Origin: Candidatus Gastranaerophilales bacterium
Lineage (GTDB): Bacteria; Cyanobacteriota; Vampirovibrionia; Gastranaerophilales; Gastranaerophilaceae
NCBI GenBank assembly: GCA_944325605.1
Contig: CALVAX010000003.1
Coordinates: 62,001-126,000 of the forward strand
DNA: 64,000 bases
Direction of reading: 5' to 3'
Of the stretch, positions 34,608-45,352 are shown piece by piece. The position numbers and the translations under genes are program-made. The notes below the pieces were generated by a model. It did no database searches and was not told where the DNA came from. It saw nothing but the letters and a program-made list of their open reading frames with translations. Numbering within the stretch: the first letter of the stretch is position 1; each line of letters begins with the position of its first letter.

Positions 34608-37600
34608 TTATTCTTCGTCGTTGTCGTGCTCATCGTCAAGCTGGAAATCAGGAGCTCCAAACATACCTTCGATTTCTTCCAAAATCGCAGACGGTTTTCT
34701 TGCCTGATTTCTCTGAGCAACCGCACGTTTTCTTGCTTCACGTTCTTTTTCTTCGTTAGCGTTTGTAAGGTGGTGGAAGCCTGTACCTGCAGGAATCAAA
34801 CGTCCGATAATAACGTTTTCCTTCAAGCCTCTGAGCATATCCTTCTTACCTTCAACTGCTGCTTCTGTCAGGATTCTTGTTGTTTCCTGGAATGAAGCTG
34901 CTGAAATGAAGCTTTCCGTGTTCAATGATGCTTTTGTGATACCTAAAAGCATATATTCGCAAGTTGCAGGAGTTTTGCCTTCTTCTTCTGCCTGTTTGTT
35001 AATATTTTCAAAATGCTGAATTTCAATTAACTCACCTGGTAGAAGTGTTGTTTCGCCTGCATCAACAACCTTAACTTTTTTAGTCATCTGGCGAACGATA
35101 ATTTCAACGTGCTTATCTGCGATTTCAACACCTTGTGAACGATATACGCGCTGAACTTCGTCAACCAGATACTGCTGGGCTGCTTCCGGTCCGCAAAGTC
35201 TGATGACATCATGCGGGTTCAGAGGACCGCTAGTTAAAGGCTGGCCTTTTGTGATTTTCTGTTTATCCTGAACTATGATATTTGCATCAATTGCGTATTT
35301 GATTTCAGTTCTGCCGTTGTCTGTTACAAGATAGAGTCTCGGCAAATCTTCATCAGTTTCAATTTCCGCAACGCCGTCAACTTCAGCCAATATTGCGCAG
35401 TCTTTAGGTTTGCGGCCTTCAAGAAGTTCTTCAACTCTCGGAAGACCCTGAACAATATCACCTGTTTTTTGTCTTTCAAATACCAGAGTTGCAATGATAT
35501 CACCTCTCTGTACAAGTGCTCCTGATTCAACCTGAAGCATTGTACCGGGGCTGATAAGGTAAGGACGGCCGTTTCTTATTTTAACTTCACTCTTGTCTAT
35601 TGAAACAACCTGACCTGAAACAGGTGATCTGTCGCCGTTGTCTGAAATTATTGCGTCAAGCTTGATGAAATCACCTTTCTTAACGCTTGCTTTACCGCTT
35701 ATTTTAACATCGGTTTCATAGCTGTCGCAGACAATCAGTAATCTTCTTGCTTCTTCGTTGTCGTGCTTGATTGATGCCGTACCGTCGTTGATTGCAAGAA
35801 CCTGAGTTTTTGCAACCGGAGTTTTCGGCTCAATAATCTGTCCGTCTTTTACAAGAAGTTCTGTTTGAAGTGAAGACATAAGTTTTGAATTGCCTTCAAA
35901 TTCACGGCGGACAATCAGGTTTTCAAGAACAACTATTCTCAAATTGCCTTTTTCATCAAGTTCAACCATACCTTTCAAGTGAGAAAGATATCCCTGCATC
36001 TGAAGGACAAGGCTTGTTCTTGTAATAGTTGAACCGTCAAGATTTCTTACTCTTGCGCCGTCTTTATACTGAAGCTGTGTTACAGGAACGATATCAATTA
36101 AATTGTCTGTTGTGTTGAATTTAATAGATACGTCTTTCTGTTGAACTTCAAGTACCTGTACTGGTCTAATCAAGATTTGAACAGGCTGGTTTGCGATGTT
36201 GTCCTCATCAAGTGAAAGGTTAGCATCGAGTTCTTCATCCAAATCATCAATATCAATGTCATCATTTGCTGAATCCATAATTGTGATGATTGAAGTTTCT
36301 TTAGCCTTGATACCGTCAGCAATTACAGTACCTTTCTTAACGACTTCGCCTTCATCAACTTTTAATTCAGAGATGCTTGAAAGCTGGTGAACTTCGCCGG
36401 GACGTACCGTGATTTCGTGAATAATATCATTAAATTCTTTGAATTCAACAATACCGTCAATATGACAGTAAACGTCTTTTACAACTTCTGTACCTGCTGT
36501 GACGTAAGTTCCGTTTTCAACCATCTTCAAAGAACTGTCTTTTGAAATCTGGTGAATTTCTTCCGGAATAAATACAACAGAACCGGGTTTTGTAATGATT
36601 TGATTTTCATCAACTTCGACATCAACATATCTGATTTCGCCTGAAGATGTTACAGCGCAATCATCATCGAGAAGTTCTGCGATAATCATTCCGTTTTCTA
36701 CCGGAGTGTCAACCGGAGCTTTTACGATGTATTTTTCACCGGTTTTGTCAACTGTCCAGAGTTGTTCTTTCTTTGTTTGTTCAAATGTCGCATTTTCCGG
36801 CTGTAATGATGCAATTACGATTGTCAATTCTTTACCTTGAACAATCTTTCTGATATTTTTGCCTTCAAATTTAACATCTTCTATAACAAGATCTTCTCCG
36901 AAACGAACTTCTCCGCCGTGTTCAGAGATCATCAATGTTTCAGCAAGTTTTTCACCTTCTGTAACTTTCTGTTCGTCTTTTACAAGTAATTTTGAACCGC
37001 CCGGAAGGTTGTAAACATCACCGCCAAGAACCCAGATAATACCTTGTTTGTTTGTAGTTCTTGAGATGTTGCCCTGACGGTCTTTCTTTTCATCAGCGAT
37101 GAAGTCTTCGTAAATAACTTCACCTGAAAGGTCTGATGTAATATCTTTTGTTGCTTTTTCTGTCAAACGTGAGCCGTCGCCGGAGGATACAGGTTCGTAA
37201 GTTGCAAGTTTGAAACCTTTTTCTACCTGCATACCATTTTCAAAGAATACGGTAGATCCAGCCGGAATGTGATATTTGTCGGTACGTTTTGCACCTTTAA
37301 CTTCAATATCTGCTTCATAGTTTGCAACTTTTACAACATCCCCGTGGCGGGTTCTAACTTCTCTTGTTCTGACATTAGAAACAACTTCACCTGCAGATTT
37401 TGCTTCGATAGATTTCATCGCACCGGCACCTTTGAATACACCGCCTGTGTGGAATGTTCTCATTGTAAGCTGTGTACCGGGTTCACCGATTGACTGTGCT
37501 GCAATAATACCGATTGCTTCACCGATATCAACGAGTTTCTGGGTTGTCATTGCCCAGCCGTAGCATTTCTGGCAGATACCGTATTCCAGTCCGCAGGTTA

Positions 37601-38474
37601 AACCTGAACGTACTTTTAAGTGCTGAAGATTTAAGTGTGCAACTTTTTTGATATCATCACGGTTCATTGTAGTTCCTGATTTTACAAGAACTGTACCGTC
37701 TGTATCGACTATATCTTCTGCAATTGTTCTGCCCAAAAGTCTGTCAATCAACGGAACAATTACTGCATCTCCGTTTGTAATCGGTTTCATATTGATTGAT
37801 TTTGTTGTGTGGCAGTCATCTGCACGAATAATTACGTCCTGTGCAACGTCAACCAGACGTCTTGTCAAATAACCGGAGTCGGCTGTTTTCAGCGCCGTAT
37901 CTACAAGACCTTTACGTGCACCGTATGATGAAATGATGTATTCTGTAACGGATAAGCCTTCTTTGAAGTTTGACTTAATCGGCAAGTCAATAATCTGTCC
38001 CTGTGCGTCAGCCATCAAACCACGCATACCGACAAGCTGTGATACCTGTGAAAGGTTACCTCTCGCTCCGGAGAATGCCATCATATATACCGGATTTAAT
38101 CTGTCAAAGTTTTCAACTACCTGTGCTGTTAATTTTTCTGTTGTTTCAGACCAGGTGTCGATAACTTTTGTATATCTTTCAACTTCTGTAATTTCACCTT
38201 TTAAATATCTGTTAGTTGATTTTTCAATTTCTTTTTCTGCATCCTTGAGCAGTTCTTTTTTTACTGACGGAACCTGCAAATCTGCAATTGAAATCGTTGT
38301 GCCGGATTTTGTTGCATACTTGTAGCCGAGGTTTTTCAGGCTGTTTGCAAGTTCTGCGGTTTTCGCGCCGCCAAACTCAAGATATATCTGTGACAGAAGG
38401 TTGTTCAATCCTTTTTTGTCCATCTGTTTGTTAATATATTCAAGAGTTTTCTTTGAATTTGTGTATGTTTCCAT
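34608..38474 (-). CDS. rpoC2: DNA-directed RNA polymerase subunit beta-prime, C-terminal part (RpoC2)
   Basis: A 1288-residue protein equal to the C-terminal two thirds of beta-prime. It contains the secondary-channel/bridge-helix region (FSGARGNLSQVSQLVGMRGLM), zinc-site cysteines (CHTTKS, CGLEYGICQKC), and the trigger loop start (PGTQLTMRTFHTGGVF). A large insertion of several hundred residues built of repeated barrel-sandwich units (patterns such as VKKGTVIADG and VQRGDIIATLV) follows, then the C-terminal catalytic clamp and an acidic end (DDEHDNDEE). The insertion in the trigger loop corresponds to the SI3 of cyanobacterial polymerases. It starts 46 bp after rpoC1 with an AGGAAA site. Confidence 0.95.
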   Translation of the reverse strand: METYTNSKKTLEYINKQMDKKGLNNLLSQIYLEFGGAKTAELANSLKNLGYKYATKSGTTISIADLQVPSVKKELLKDAEKEIEKSTNRYLKGEITEVERYTKVIDTWSETTEKLTAQVVENFDRLNPVYMMAFSGARGNLSQVSQLVGMRGLMADAQGQIIDLPIKSNFKEGLSVTEYIISSYGARKGLVDTALKTADSGYLTRRLVDVAQDVIIRADDCHTTKSINMKPITNGDAVIVPLIDRLLGRTIAEDIVDTDGTVLVKSGTTMNRDDIKKVAHLNLQHLKVRSGLTCGLEYGICQKCYGWAMTTQKLVDIGEAIGIIAAQSIGEPGTQLTMRTFHTGGVFKGAGAMKSIEAKSAGEVVSNVRTREVRTRHGDVVKVANYEADIEVKGAKRTDKYHIPAGSTVFFENGMQVEKGFKLATYEPVSSGDGSRLTEKATKDITSDLSGEVIYEDFIADEKKDRQGNISRTTNKQGIIWVLGGDVYNLPGGSKLLVKDEQKVTEGEKLAETLMISEHGGEVRFGEDLVIEDVKFEGKNIRKIVQGKELTIVIASLQPENATFEQTKKEQLWTVDKTGEKYIVKAPVDTPVENGMIIAELLDDDCAVTSSGEIRYVDVEVDENQIITKPGSVVFIPEEIHQISKDSSLKMVENGTYVTAGTEVVKDVYCHIDGIVEFKEFNDIIHEITVRPGEVHQLSSISELKVDEGEVVKKGTVIADGIKAKETSIITIMDSANDDIDIDDLDEELDANLSLDEDNIANQPVQILIRPVQVLEVQQKDVSIKFNTTDNLIDIVPVTQLQYKDGARVRNLDGSTITRTSLVLQMQGYLSHLKGMVELDEKGNLRIVVLENLIVRREFEGNSKLMSSLQTELLVKDGQIIEPKTPVAKTQVLAINDGTASIKHDNEEARRLLIVCDSYETDVKISGKASVKKGDFIKLDAIISDNGDRSPVSGQVVSIDKSEVKIRNGRPYLISPGTMLQVESGALVQRGDIIATLVFERQKTGDIVQGLPRVEELLEGRKPKDCAILAEVDGVAEIETDEDLPRLYLVTDNGRTEIKYAIDANIIVQDKQKITKGQPLTSGPLNPHDVIRLCGPEAAQQYLVDEVQRVYRSQGVEIADKHVEIIVRQMTKKVKVVDAGETTLLPGELIEIQHFENINKQAEEEGKTPATCEYMLLGITKASLNTESFISAASFQETTRILTEAAVEGKKDMLRGLKENVIIGRLIPAGTGFHHLTNANEEKEREARKRAVAQRNQARKPSAILEEIEGMFGAPDFQLDDEHDNDEE

Positions 38475-38520
38475 TCTATATTTCCTTTTCTTAATATAGT
38501 TTACATTTTATTTGTTTGGA

Positions 38521-40230
38521 TTAAGCAAGTGCTTTTCTGACAGCTTCATTGAAGATAATTCTTCCGGCTGTAGTTTCAATTCTTCCGCCGTGCTCATCAC
38601 GAACAACAATTTTGTCGTGAAGATCTATCACACCTACTTCCAAAGCTGAAATTGCATCCTGGAAGTTGTAGAAGTATCCTTTTGGCTCGGATTCCGGATT
38701 TTTGAGAATTGTCAGGTAGTACATACCCAAAACCATGTCCTGAGTCGGTGTAATAATCGGCTTGCCTGTTGCCGGAGCGAGAATGTTGTTTGTCGCAAGC
38801 ATCAACATTCTTGCTTCGGTTTGTGCTTCAATTGAAAGCGGAACGTGAACAGCCATTTGGTCACCGTCGAAGTCTGCGTTGAATGCTGTACATACAAGCG
38901 GGTGAAGCTGAATTGCACGGCCTTCTACGAGTTTCGGTTCGAATGCCTGAATACCGAGTCTGTGAAGGGTCGGGGCACGGTTCAACAATACCGGATGTCC
39001 GTCGATTACTTCTTCTAAGATATCCCAGACAATCGCTTCAGAGCGTTCGATTTTCTTCTTAGCTGATTTAATATTTTGAACATATCCGCGTTCAATAAGT
39101 TTGTTTACAACGAACGGTTTGAACAACTCGATTGCCATTTCTTTCGGCAGACCGCACTGGTTAAGGCTTAACTGCGGGCCTACAACGATAACTGAACGGC
39201 CGGAGTAGTCAACACGTTTACCGAGAAGGTTCTGGCGGAAACGTCCCTGTTTACCTTCAATGATGTTAGAAAGTGATTTCAACGCTCTGTTGTTCGGGCC
39301 GACAACCGTTCTGCCGCGTCTGCCGTTATCAATCAGAGCATCGACTGCTTCCTGAAGCATACGTTTTTCGTTTCTTACGATAATTTCAGGTGCGCCCATT
39401 TCCAGAAGTCTTTGCAAACGGTTGTTTCTGTTGATTACACGTCTGTACAAATCGTTCAGGTCTGATGTTGCAAAACGTCCGCCGTCAAGCTGTACCATCG
39501 GTCTTAAGTCCGGAGGCGTTACAGGAAGTACATCCATAATCATCCAGGTCGGATCTGTTTCTGATGAAATCAGGCTGTCTAACAATCTTAAACGTTTAAT
39601 TAATTTACTTTTCTTTTGAACTGAATTTACAGATCCTGCAAGTTCTGTTCTTATTTCTTCTGCCAGTTCTTTTGTGTTAATTTCTGACAAAAGTTCTTTG
39701 ATGGCTTCGGCGCCGATTCCGACTTTCAAAGTAGAATCTTCGTTTTCTGCCATATAATCTTCATATTCTTCTTCACCTAAAAGTTGAAGTTTTTTGAACT
39801 GGCTTTCGCCCGGATCAAGAACTACGTAATTGTTGAAGTAAATTACCTGTTCAAGATCTTTCAAAGTCATATCCAAAAGTAAACCTAAATAAGAAGGAAT
39901 ACCTTTTAAGAACCAGATATGAGAAACAGGAGCGGCTAATTTGATATGCCCCATTCTCTGACGTCTTACTTTTGAATCCGTAACTTCAACACCGCAGCGT
40001 TCGCAGATAATACCTTTGTGGCGGACTCTTTTATACTTACCGCAATAGCATTCCCAGTCTTTCGATGGTCCGAAGATTCTTTCGCAGAAAAGACCGTCGC
40101 GTTCGGGCTTCAAGGTACGGTAGTTGATCGTTTCAGGTTTTGTAACCTCACCGTAGGACCATTTTAAAATCCTTTCCGGTGACGCTATACTGATTCGTAT
40201 ATAGTCAAAATAATCAATACTTGTTGACAT
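38521..40230 (-). CDS. rpoC1: DNA-directed RNA polymerase subunit gamma (RpoC1, N-terminal part of beta-prime)
   Basis: A 569-residue protein equal to the N-terminal part of beta-prime. Zinc ribbon [24 protein letters not shown] near residues 61-82; the catalytic loop [12 protein letters not shown] near 450-461 with the three Mg-binding aspartates; clamp and lid regions between. It stops shortly after GMYYLT, where cyanobacterial gamma subunits also end, and rpoC2 follows. The split is a known cyanobacterial-lineage trait, so it is not a frameshift: both parts have proper starts, stops and ribosome sites (AAGGAGAA here). Confidence 0.96.
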   Translation of the reverse strand: MSTSIDYFDYIRISIASPERILKWSYGEVTKPETINYRTLKPERDGLFCERIFGPSKDWECYCGKYKRVRHKGIICERCGVEVTDSKVRRQRMGHIKLAAPVSHIWFLKGIPSYLGLLLDMTLKDLEQVIYFNNYVVLDPGESQFKKLQLLGEEEYEDYMAENEDSTLKVGIGAEAIKELLSEINTKELAEEIRTELAGSVNSVQKKSKLIKRLRLLDSLISSETDPTWMIMDVLPVTPPDLRPMVQLDGGRFATSDLNDLYRRVINRNNRLQRLLEMGAPEIIVRNEKRMLQEAVDALIDNGRRGRTVVGPNNRALKSLSNIIEGKQGRFRQNLLGKRVDYSGRSVIVVGPQLSLNQCGLPKEMAIELFKPFVVNKLIERGYVQNIKSAKKKIERSEAIVWDILEEVIDGHPVLLNRAPTLHRLGIQAFEPKLVEGRAIQLHPLVCTAFNADFDGDQMAVHVPLSIEAQTEARMLMLATNNILAPATGKPIITPTQDMVLGMYYLTILKNPESEPKGYFYNFQDAISALEVGVIDLHDKIVVRDEHGGRIETTAGRIIFNEAVRKALA

Positions 40231-40271
40231 TGTTTTTAATTTCTCCTTTTAATTAGTTGAAAATTGTTTTT

Positions 40272-40367
40272 GTTGAAGGTTTAACGGTTGAACAGTTGAG
40301 TTGTTTTTATCGAGTTTTGAATTATTAATATAACTTTTCAACTCTTCAACCTCTCAACCTTTCAACT
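40272..40367. repeat. TTGAA tandem repeat with distal inverted copy, between rpoB and rpoC1
   Basis: 40272-40303 is a run of GTTGAA/GTTGAG-like words; 40333-40367 is a run of their complements (TTCAACTCTTCAACC...). The two arms could pair over about 28 nt imperfectly with a loop of about 30 nt. Related TTGAA-word tracts occur at about 9172-9212 and 56221-56250. Confidence 0.6.
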
Positions 40368-40371
40368 AATA

Positions 40372-43300
40372 TTATAAATCTCCGAATGTTGTCGGTGTTT
40401 CAAAGAAGTTGATATTCAGCAATTCTGAATCTATATCAGACAGAGTTCTTTTCGGAGCGGATTTTCTCAAATCGTCCATATCTGTCATCAGGTCAACTTC
40501 AGCGCCGTCTTTCTTCGCAACCGTAATATCAAGACCGATTGACTGTAATTCACGAACCAGTACTTTGAATGATTCAGGAATTCCCGGTCTCGGAATATTG
40601 TCGCCTTTTACGATTGCTTCGTAAGCGCGGTTTCTGCCGTTTACATCATCGGATTTAATTGTCAGCATTTCCTGTAATGTGTAAGCTGCACCGTAAGCTT
40701 CCAATGCCCAAACTTCCATTTCACCGAATCTTTGTCCGCCGAACTGGGCTTTACCGCCGAGCGGCTGCTGGGTTACGAGTGAATATGGCCCTGTAGAACG
40801 AGCGTGGATTTTGTCATCTACAAGGTGGACAAGTTTAAGGATGTATGAAAGTCCGACTGCTACAGGCTCATCAAACGGTTCGCCTGTACGTCCGTCAATC
40901 AATCTGACTTTACCGTCTTCTGTTACCCAATCGCATCCGGATTCTTTGATACCTTTCAAAAGTTCCTGTTTTGTTGCGATTTCGGATTTGTTGTCGCCGT
41001 ACATTTCGTCAAACGAAGGTGCTTCGTAATAGTTGCCTGTCAAATATGCTGCAAGACCTAACAACAATTCATAAGTTTGACCTACGTTCATACGGGAAGG
41101 TACACCAAGCGGGTTAAGTACGATATCAACCGGTGTTCCGTCAGGCATAAACGGCATATCTTCTTTCGGTAATATTCTTGATACAATACCTTTGTTTCCG
41201 TGACGTCCTGAAAGTTTGTCACCGACTGAAACCTTACGTTTTTGCGCGATGTAAACTCTGATTACTGTATTTGCACCCGGCGGAAGTTCGTCGCCTTTTT
41301 CTCTGTCAAATACCTTAACGTCGAGTACTCTTCCGCCTTCACCGTGAGGAACACGAAGAGAGTTGTCTTTTACATCTCTTGCTTTTTCCGCAAATATTGC
41401 GCGGAGAAGTTTTTCTTCCGGCGGATGTTCGGATTCGCCTTTCGGAGTAACTTTACCAACGAGAATGTCGTCCGCGTAAACTCTTGCACCGATACGGACA
41501 ATACCGCGTTCATCAAGGTGTCTGAGGGCATCTTCCGAAACGTTCGGAATTTCTCGTGTGATTTCTTCCGGCCCGAGTTTTGTCTGGCGTGCGTCTATTT
41601 CTAATTTTTCAATGTGGACTGATGTGAAGATATCATCGTGTACACATCTTTCTGATAACAAAATCGCGTCTTCGTAGTTGTAACCTTCCCACGGCATATA
41701 AGCAACGATTACGTTTTTACCGAGTGAAAGTTCTCCGCAGTTTGTAGAAGCACCGTCTGCAATTACATCACCGGCTTTAACCTTGTCGCCTTCATTAACA
41801 ATCGGTTTCTGGTTAATGCAGGTATCCTGGTTGCTTCTGAGGTATTTCATCAACTGATATACATGCGGTTTGTTGTTTTTATCTCTTATTATAATTTCTT
41901 CACCGACTACTCTTTCAACAGTACCGTCGACTTCTGAAACTACAACCATACCTGAGTCTTTTGCTGCACGGGCTTCAAGACCTGTTCCGACTACCGGTCT
42001 TTGTGTAATCAAAAGCGGAACTGCCTGACGCTGCATGTTTGAACCCATCAACGCACGGTTTGCGTCGTCGTGTTCGATGAACGGAATTAATGAAGTTGCA
42101 ACGGAGATTACCTGAATAGGTGAAACACCCATATAGTCAACTTTGCTTGATTCGCCCATTGTAAATTCAGATTTGTATCTGACCGGTACGTATTCATCTT
42201 TGAATGTATTATCAGGATTCAACTGAACGTCTGCCGGTGCAATACGGAGATTTTCGTCTTCGTCTGCTGTCAGGTAGTGAACTTCATCTGTTACAACTCC
42301 GTTTTTAACAACAAAGAACGGTGTTTCAACAAAACCGTAGTCGTTTACTTTCGCGTGAGTTGCAAGTGATCCTATCAAACCTGCGTTCGGACCTTCAGGT
42401 GTTTCAATCGGGCAGATACGTCCGTAGTGTGACGGGTGAATGTCACGAACCGCAAAACCTGCACGTTCTCTCATCAAACCGCCCGGCCCAAGAGCTGAAA
42501 TACGTCTTTTGTGAGTAAGTTCGGCAAGCGGGTTGGTCTGATCCATAAACTGTGACAACTGTGAACTTCCGAAGAATTCTTTTAATGATGCAACCAGAGG
42601 TTTTGTATTCAAAAGATTCAACGGAGTCAAAGTTTCAGAATCCTGAAGAGTCATTCTTTCTTTTACTATTCTTTCAATTCTTGAAAGACCTACTCTGAAC
42701 TGGTTTTGAAGAAGTTCGCCAACTGAGCGTATTCTTCTGTTTCCGAGGTGGTCGATATCATCAACTGAACCTTCGTCGTATGTAAGGTTAATCAGGTATT
42801 CAATTGAGGCTACGATATCCTGAACAGTTAATGTTCTCTGGTTTTTCGGAATGTTCAGATTTAATTTTTTGTTTAATTTATAACGACCGACACGTCCGAT
42901 GTCGTATTTCTTTTCATCAAAGAAACGAGCTTCAAGAATCTGGCGGCCGCCCTGAGGAGATGCTGGATCTCCCGGTCTGAGTTTTTTATAAACTTCAATC
43001 AAAGCGTCGTCGGTTGTTTCGGCGGTATCTTTGTCTAATGTTTTCTTTAAGAATTCAAAGTGTGTGAACAATGATTCCATTTCGGAAACAGTAATACCCA
43101 TAGCTTTCAACAATGTTGTAGCAAGGATTTTTCTGTTTTTGTCGATTTTTACGTAAATTAAATCATTGGAATCTGTTTCGATTTTCAGCCATGCGCCTCT
43201 GTTCGGAATCATGGTTGCGTTGTATAAACGTTTTCCGGCCGGGGAAATTTCACGTTTGAAGTAAACACCCGGAGAACGTACGATTTGCGAAACGATAACA

Positions 43301-43689
43301 CGTTCTGCACCGTTTACGATAAACGTACCTTTGTCTGTCATAGTCGGAATATCACCGATATATACTTCCTGTTCTTTAATTTCACCGCTGTCACGGTTTA
43401 CGAGTCTTATCATAACGCGGAGTTGTTTTGCATAAGTTGCGTCATGAATTCTTGCTTCTTCAACTGTGTATTTTGCATTGTCAAACGTATAGTTTGGCAG
43501 GAAGTGCAGCTCTAATCTTCCTGTGTAGTCTTTAATCGGAGAGAATGAAAGAAGTTCTTCTTTCAAACCTTCTTTTAAAAACCATTCAAACGATTTTTTT
43601 TGCACTTCAATAAGATCCGGTAAATCGTCCAATCGGGTATGAGGAATACCCATCGGCGTTACTCTTTTTGCATATTTTGTCTTCGACAT
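40372..43689 (-). CDS. rpoB: DNA-directed RNA polymerase subunit beta
   Basis: A 1105-residue beta subunit. Visible family blocks: rifampicin-pocket region [27 protein letters not shown] near residue 385; [20 protein letters not shown]; a lysine-rich active-site block [21 protein letters not shown] near 830; and the C-terminal [23 protein letters not shown]. The length is near 1100 rather than about 1340, so the large lineage-specific insertions of enterobacterial RpoB are missing, as in cyanobacteria. The ATG at 43689 follows GAGGTGA at seven bases; the TTG before it is too close. It heads the operon. Confidence 0.97.
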   Translation of the reverse strand: MSKTKYAKRVTPMGIPHTRLDDLPDLIEVQKKSFEWFLKEGLKEELLSFSPIKDYTGRLELHFLPNYTFDNAKYTVEEARIHDATYAKQLRVMIRLVNRDSGEIKEQEVYIGDIPTMTDKGTFIVNGAERVIVSQIVRSPGVYFKREISPAGKRLYNATMIPNRGAWLKIETDSNDLIYVKIDKNRKILATTLLKAMGITVSEMESLFTHFEFLKKTLDKDTAETTDDALIEVYKKLRPGDPASPQGGRQILEARFFDEKKYDIGRVGRYKLNKKLNLNIPKNQRTLTVQDIVASIEYLINLTYDEGSVDDIDHLGNRRIRSVGELLQNQFRVGLSRIERIVKERMTLQDSETLTPLNLLNTKPLVASLKEFFGSSQLSQFMDQTNPLAELTHKRRISALGPGGLMRERAGFAVRDIHPSHYGRICPIETPEGPNAGLIGSLATHAKVNDYGFVETPFFVVKNGVVTDEVHYLTADEDENLRIAPADVQLNPDNTFKDEYVPVRYKSEFTMGESSKVDYMGVSPIQVISVATSLIPFIEHDDANRALMGSNMQRQAVPLLITQRPVVGTGLEARAAKDSGMVVVSEVDGTVERVVGEEIIIRDKNNKPHVYQLMKYLRSNQDTCINQKPIVNEGDKVKAGDVIADGASTNCGELSLGKNVIVAYMPWEGYNYEDAILLSERCVHDDIFTSVHIEKLEIDARQTKLGPEEITREIPNVSEDALRHLDERGIVRIGARVYADDILVGKVTPKGESEHPPEEKLLRAIFAEKARDVKDNSLRVPHGEGGRVLDVKVFDREKGDELPPGANTVIRVYIAQKRKVSVGDKLSGRHGNKGIVSRILPKEDMPFMPDGTPVDIVLNPLGVPSRMNVGQTYELLLGLAAYLTGNYYEAPSFDEMYGDNKSEIATKQELLKGIKESGCDWVTEDGKVRLIDGRTGEPFDEPVAVGLSYILKLVHLVDDKIHARSTGPYSLVTQQPLGGKAQFGGQRFGEMEVWALEAYGAAYTLQEMLTIKSDDVNGRNRAYEAIVKGDNIPRPGIPESFKVLVRELQSIGLDITVAKKDGAEVDLMTDMDDLRKSAPKRTLSDIDSELLNINFFETPTTFGDL

Positions 43690-44083
43690 CAATTCACCTC
43701 ATTAATAATGGTGTAACTACAAAAAAATATTTTAACTATCTAACTTAAGGCTGTAAACCTTTTATCTGTCTGCTTTTGAGACTGATAAACTTTTATATGT
43801 AATTCGGGAAAATTTTAATTTAGGCACAATTCACCCGACTTTAATTTTTCATGTTACTTTATCGTAATACATCAAATTTTTTAGTCAAGAAAATGATAAT
43901 TCTTTTTAATTTTCTTGTTACGATTTCTTTACAATATGTTATAAAAAAGATTATTCAGGGCATAAAGTTTCTTCCCGTGCCGGTTTTCGCCGCGAGCCGG
44001 TGATTGTTGTTCTGATAAATCATCTTCCGCCGAAACTTGCGTCCAGCAAAACTTTCTGCTATATTTCTTTTATGGGGGTGTAT
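43690..44083. other. non-coding gap between divergent rpoB and the exported-protein trio
   Basis: About 394 bp, AT-rich, with no ORF or RNA gene I can support. On the minus strand a plausible rpoB promoter lies at 43861-43888. On the plus strand, TTGTTA (43915-43920), 18 bp and TTATAA could serve the trio, but this is weak. Confidence 0.5.
43861..43888 (-). promoter_or_regulatory. candidate promoter of the rpoB operon
   Basis: On the minus strand TTGACT (43888-43883), 16 bp and TACGAT (43866-43861). It would give a leader of about 165 nt before rpoB, compatible with a long 5' region in this operon. Confidence 0.4.
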
Positions 44084-44716
44084 ATGAAAAAGTTTTTAAT
44101 ATTATTGCTCGCAATTTTGACTGTTTCCTGCGGAATTGTTTGTGCGGAAGAAGAAAAAATTCAGGAAGAAAATAATAATATTGTTCTCAAAGGCGAGGCT
44201 GTTTTTAACTGGCTTGATATGTCGCAGATTGAACGTGATACGATTATTCAGAATTACAAAAACATAATCTTTGGCGAAGATACCGTCTACAAATACAAAC
44301 GCAAAGAATTCAAGAAAATGCACGATGGTTTTGTGAAAGATAAAGATTTCAAATACCATTATATTGAAGCCAAAAATGGAATTACTGAAACCCCTCAATA
44401 CAGACTCAGCGCATTTTTCAGCGGGAAAATTTTAATAAGTTATGCAATCCAATACAAAAAAAATCCGAGAACCGTTTATTATTACGACGCAATGGGACAC
44501 TTAAAATACGTGGATATGATTTCGGAAAATTATCCGAACTTCCCGTACTGGTCAAAGCAATACAGAGTAAACGGCAAGATGATAAGCGCCATATATTTTG
44601 TGTCGCACGATATGCAGTATATGTACGAACCTGACGGAGAATTTCAGGGTGTATGGTTTATGGACAAAATGTATGACAGGCACGCAAAACAAACTTTAAC
44701 ACGTACAAACTGGTAA
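44084..44716 (+). CDS. exported protein of unknown function, paralogue 1 of 3
   Basis: A 210-residue protein with a clear signal peptide (KKFLILLLAILTVSCGIVCA, cleavage before EEE). A Cys two residues before the Gly suggests it is not a standard lipoprotein. The mature part contains YKRKEFKKMHDGFVKDKDF, YAIQYKKNPRTVYYYDAMGHLKYV and YMYEPDGEFQGVWF. The same order of blocks recurs in the next two genes: Y.I.YD.DP..E.VYN..G.LY, then a Y.AVY segment, then G.LQGV...LY. The blocks look like short beta hairpins of the MORN/YD type. The ATG at 44084 follows a GGGGGTG site; the open frame begins at 44000 but the first 28 codons are not signal-like. Confidence 0.7.
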   Translation: MKKFLILLLAILTVSCGIVCAEEEKIQEENNNIVLKGEAVFNWLDMSQIERDTIIQNYKNIIFGEDTVYKYKRKEFKKMHDGFVKDKDFKYHYIEAKNGITETPQYRLSAFFSGKILISYAIQYKKNPRTVYYYDAMGHLKYVDMISENYPNFPYWSKQYRVNGKMISAIYFVSHDMQYMYEPDGEFQGVWFMDKMYDRHAKQTLTRTNW

Positions 44717-44721
44717 TTTTT

Positions 44722-45336
44722 ATGAAAAAGTTTCTGGCTATTCTGATATTTTCAACAGTTTTAATCTGTCAGGCGCTGTGTGCTGAAGAAATTTTGGCAT
44801 ACGGAGTGAGAGTTCAAAAGGATTATCGGTTCACGACACAGCAGGATCGTAACAAAAGAATAAAAGTTTATCAGGAATACCTCCAGAAAACCGGAATTTT
44901 TAACGAAAATCCTGATGTAAAAAAAGAATCTTATAAAAAATACAGAAAAGACAAAAATTTTAGAGCAAATCTTAACCACATAAAACACGGAAAACCTTTG
45001 CCCCAGAAAGGTTACACGGCTAAAGGCAACTACTATCAGATGGCCGATAAAATTCTTTCCGGCTACTCTATTATTTATGATGACGATCCGGATACGGAAT
45101 ACGTTTATAATACTCTGGGGGATTTGTACGAAGTAATTTATTTAATCGGAGAAGAAAATGTACTTCCGCACTACAAAGCGGTCTACGCGTTCAACGGTTC
45201 TTTGCAGAAGGTTATTTTTTCTGCAATCGACGGATATGATTACATTTTTTATCCGACCGGAAAGCTTCAGGGAGTTGTTGTTGACGGCAAGCTTTACAAT
45301 AAAATTGGAAGGCCGGTAAAAGTCTGGTTGAAGTAG
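44722..45336 (+). CDS. exported protein of unknown function, paralogue 2 of 3
   Basis: A 204-residue protein with a signal peptide (KKFLAILIFSTVLICQALCA, cleavage before EEI). Blocks shared with its neighbours: KVYQEYLQKTGIF, YKKYRKDKNF, YSIIYDDDPDTEYVYNTLGDLYEVIY, HYKAVYAFNGSLQKVIF, DYIFYPTGKLQGVVVDGKLYNKIGRPV. It starts five bases after the previous stop, with no strong ribosome site, so it is probably translated by coupling. No cysteine is left in the mature part. Function unknown; the three genes look like recent tandem duplicates that have diverged strongly. Confidence 0.7.
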   Translation: MKKFLAILIFSTVLICQALCAEEILAYGVRVQKDYRFTTQQDRNKRIKVYQEYLQKTGIFNENPDVKKESYKKYRKDKNFRANLNHIKHGKPLPQKGYTAKGNYYQMADKILSGYSIIYDDDPDTEYVYNTLGDLYEVIYLIGEENVLPHYKAVYAFNGSLQKVIFSAIDGYDYIFYPTGKLQGVVVDGKLYNKIGRPVKVWLK

Positions 45337-45352
45337 TTTTGGGAGAGTTAAA

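Noticed and set aside
34514-34741. 75-codon frame across the rpoC2 end and terminator
   Set aside because: Out-of-frame reading of the rpoC2 3' end; it includes the terminator hairpin.
38475-38520. Possible frameshift splitting a single rpoC
   Set aside because: Both halves have their own ribosome site, start and stop, and the break lies at the known cyanobacterial rpoC1/rpoC2 boundary.
43920-44083. Structured RNA or riboswitch before the exported-protein trio
   Set aside because: There is a GC-rich patch with CCGG arms around 43979-43999 but the stem is short and imperfect, and no known aptamer pattern is visible.
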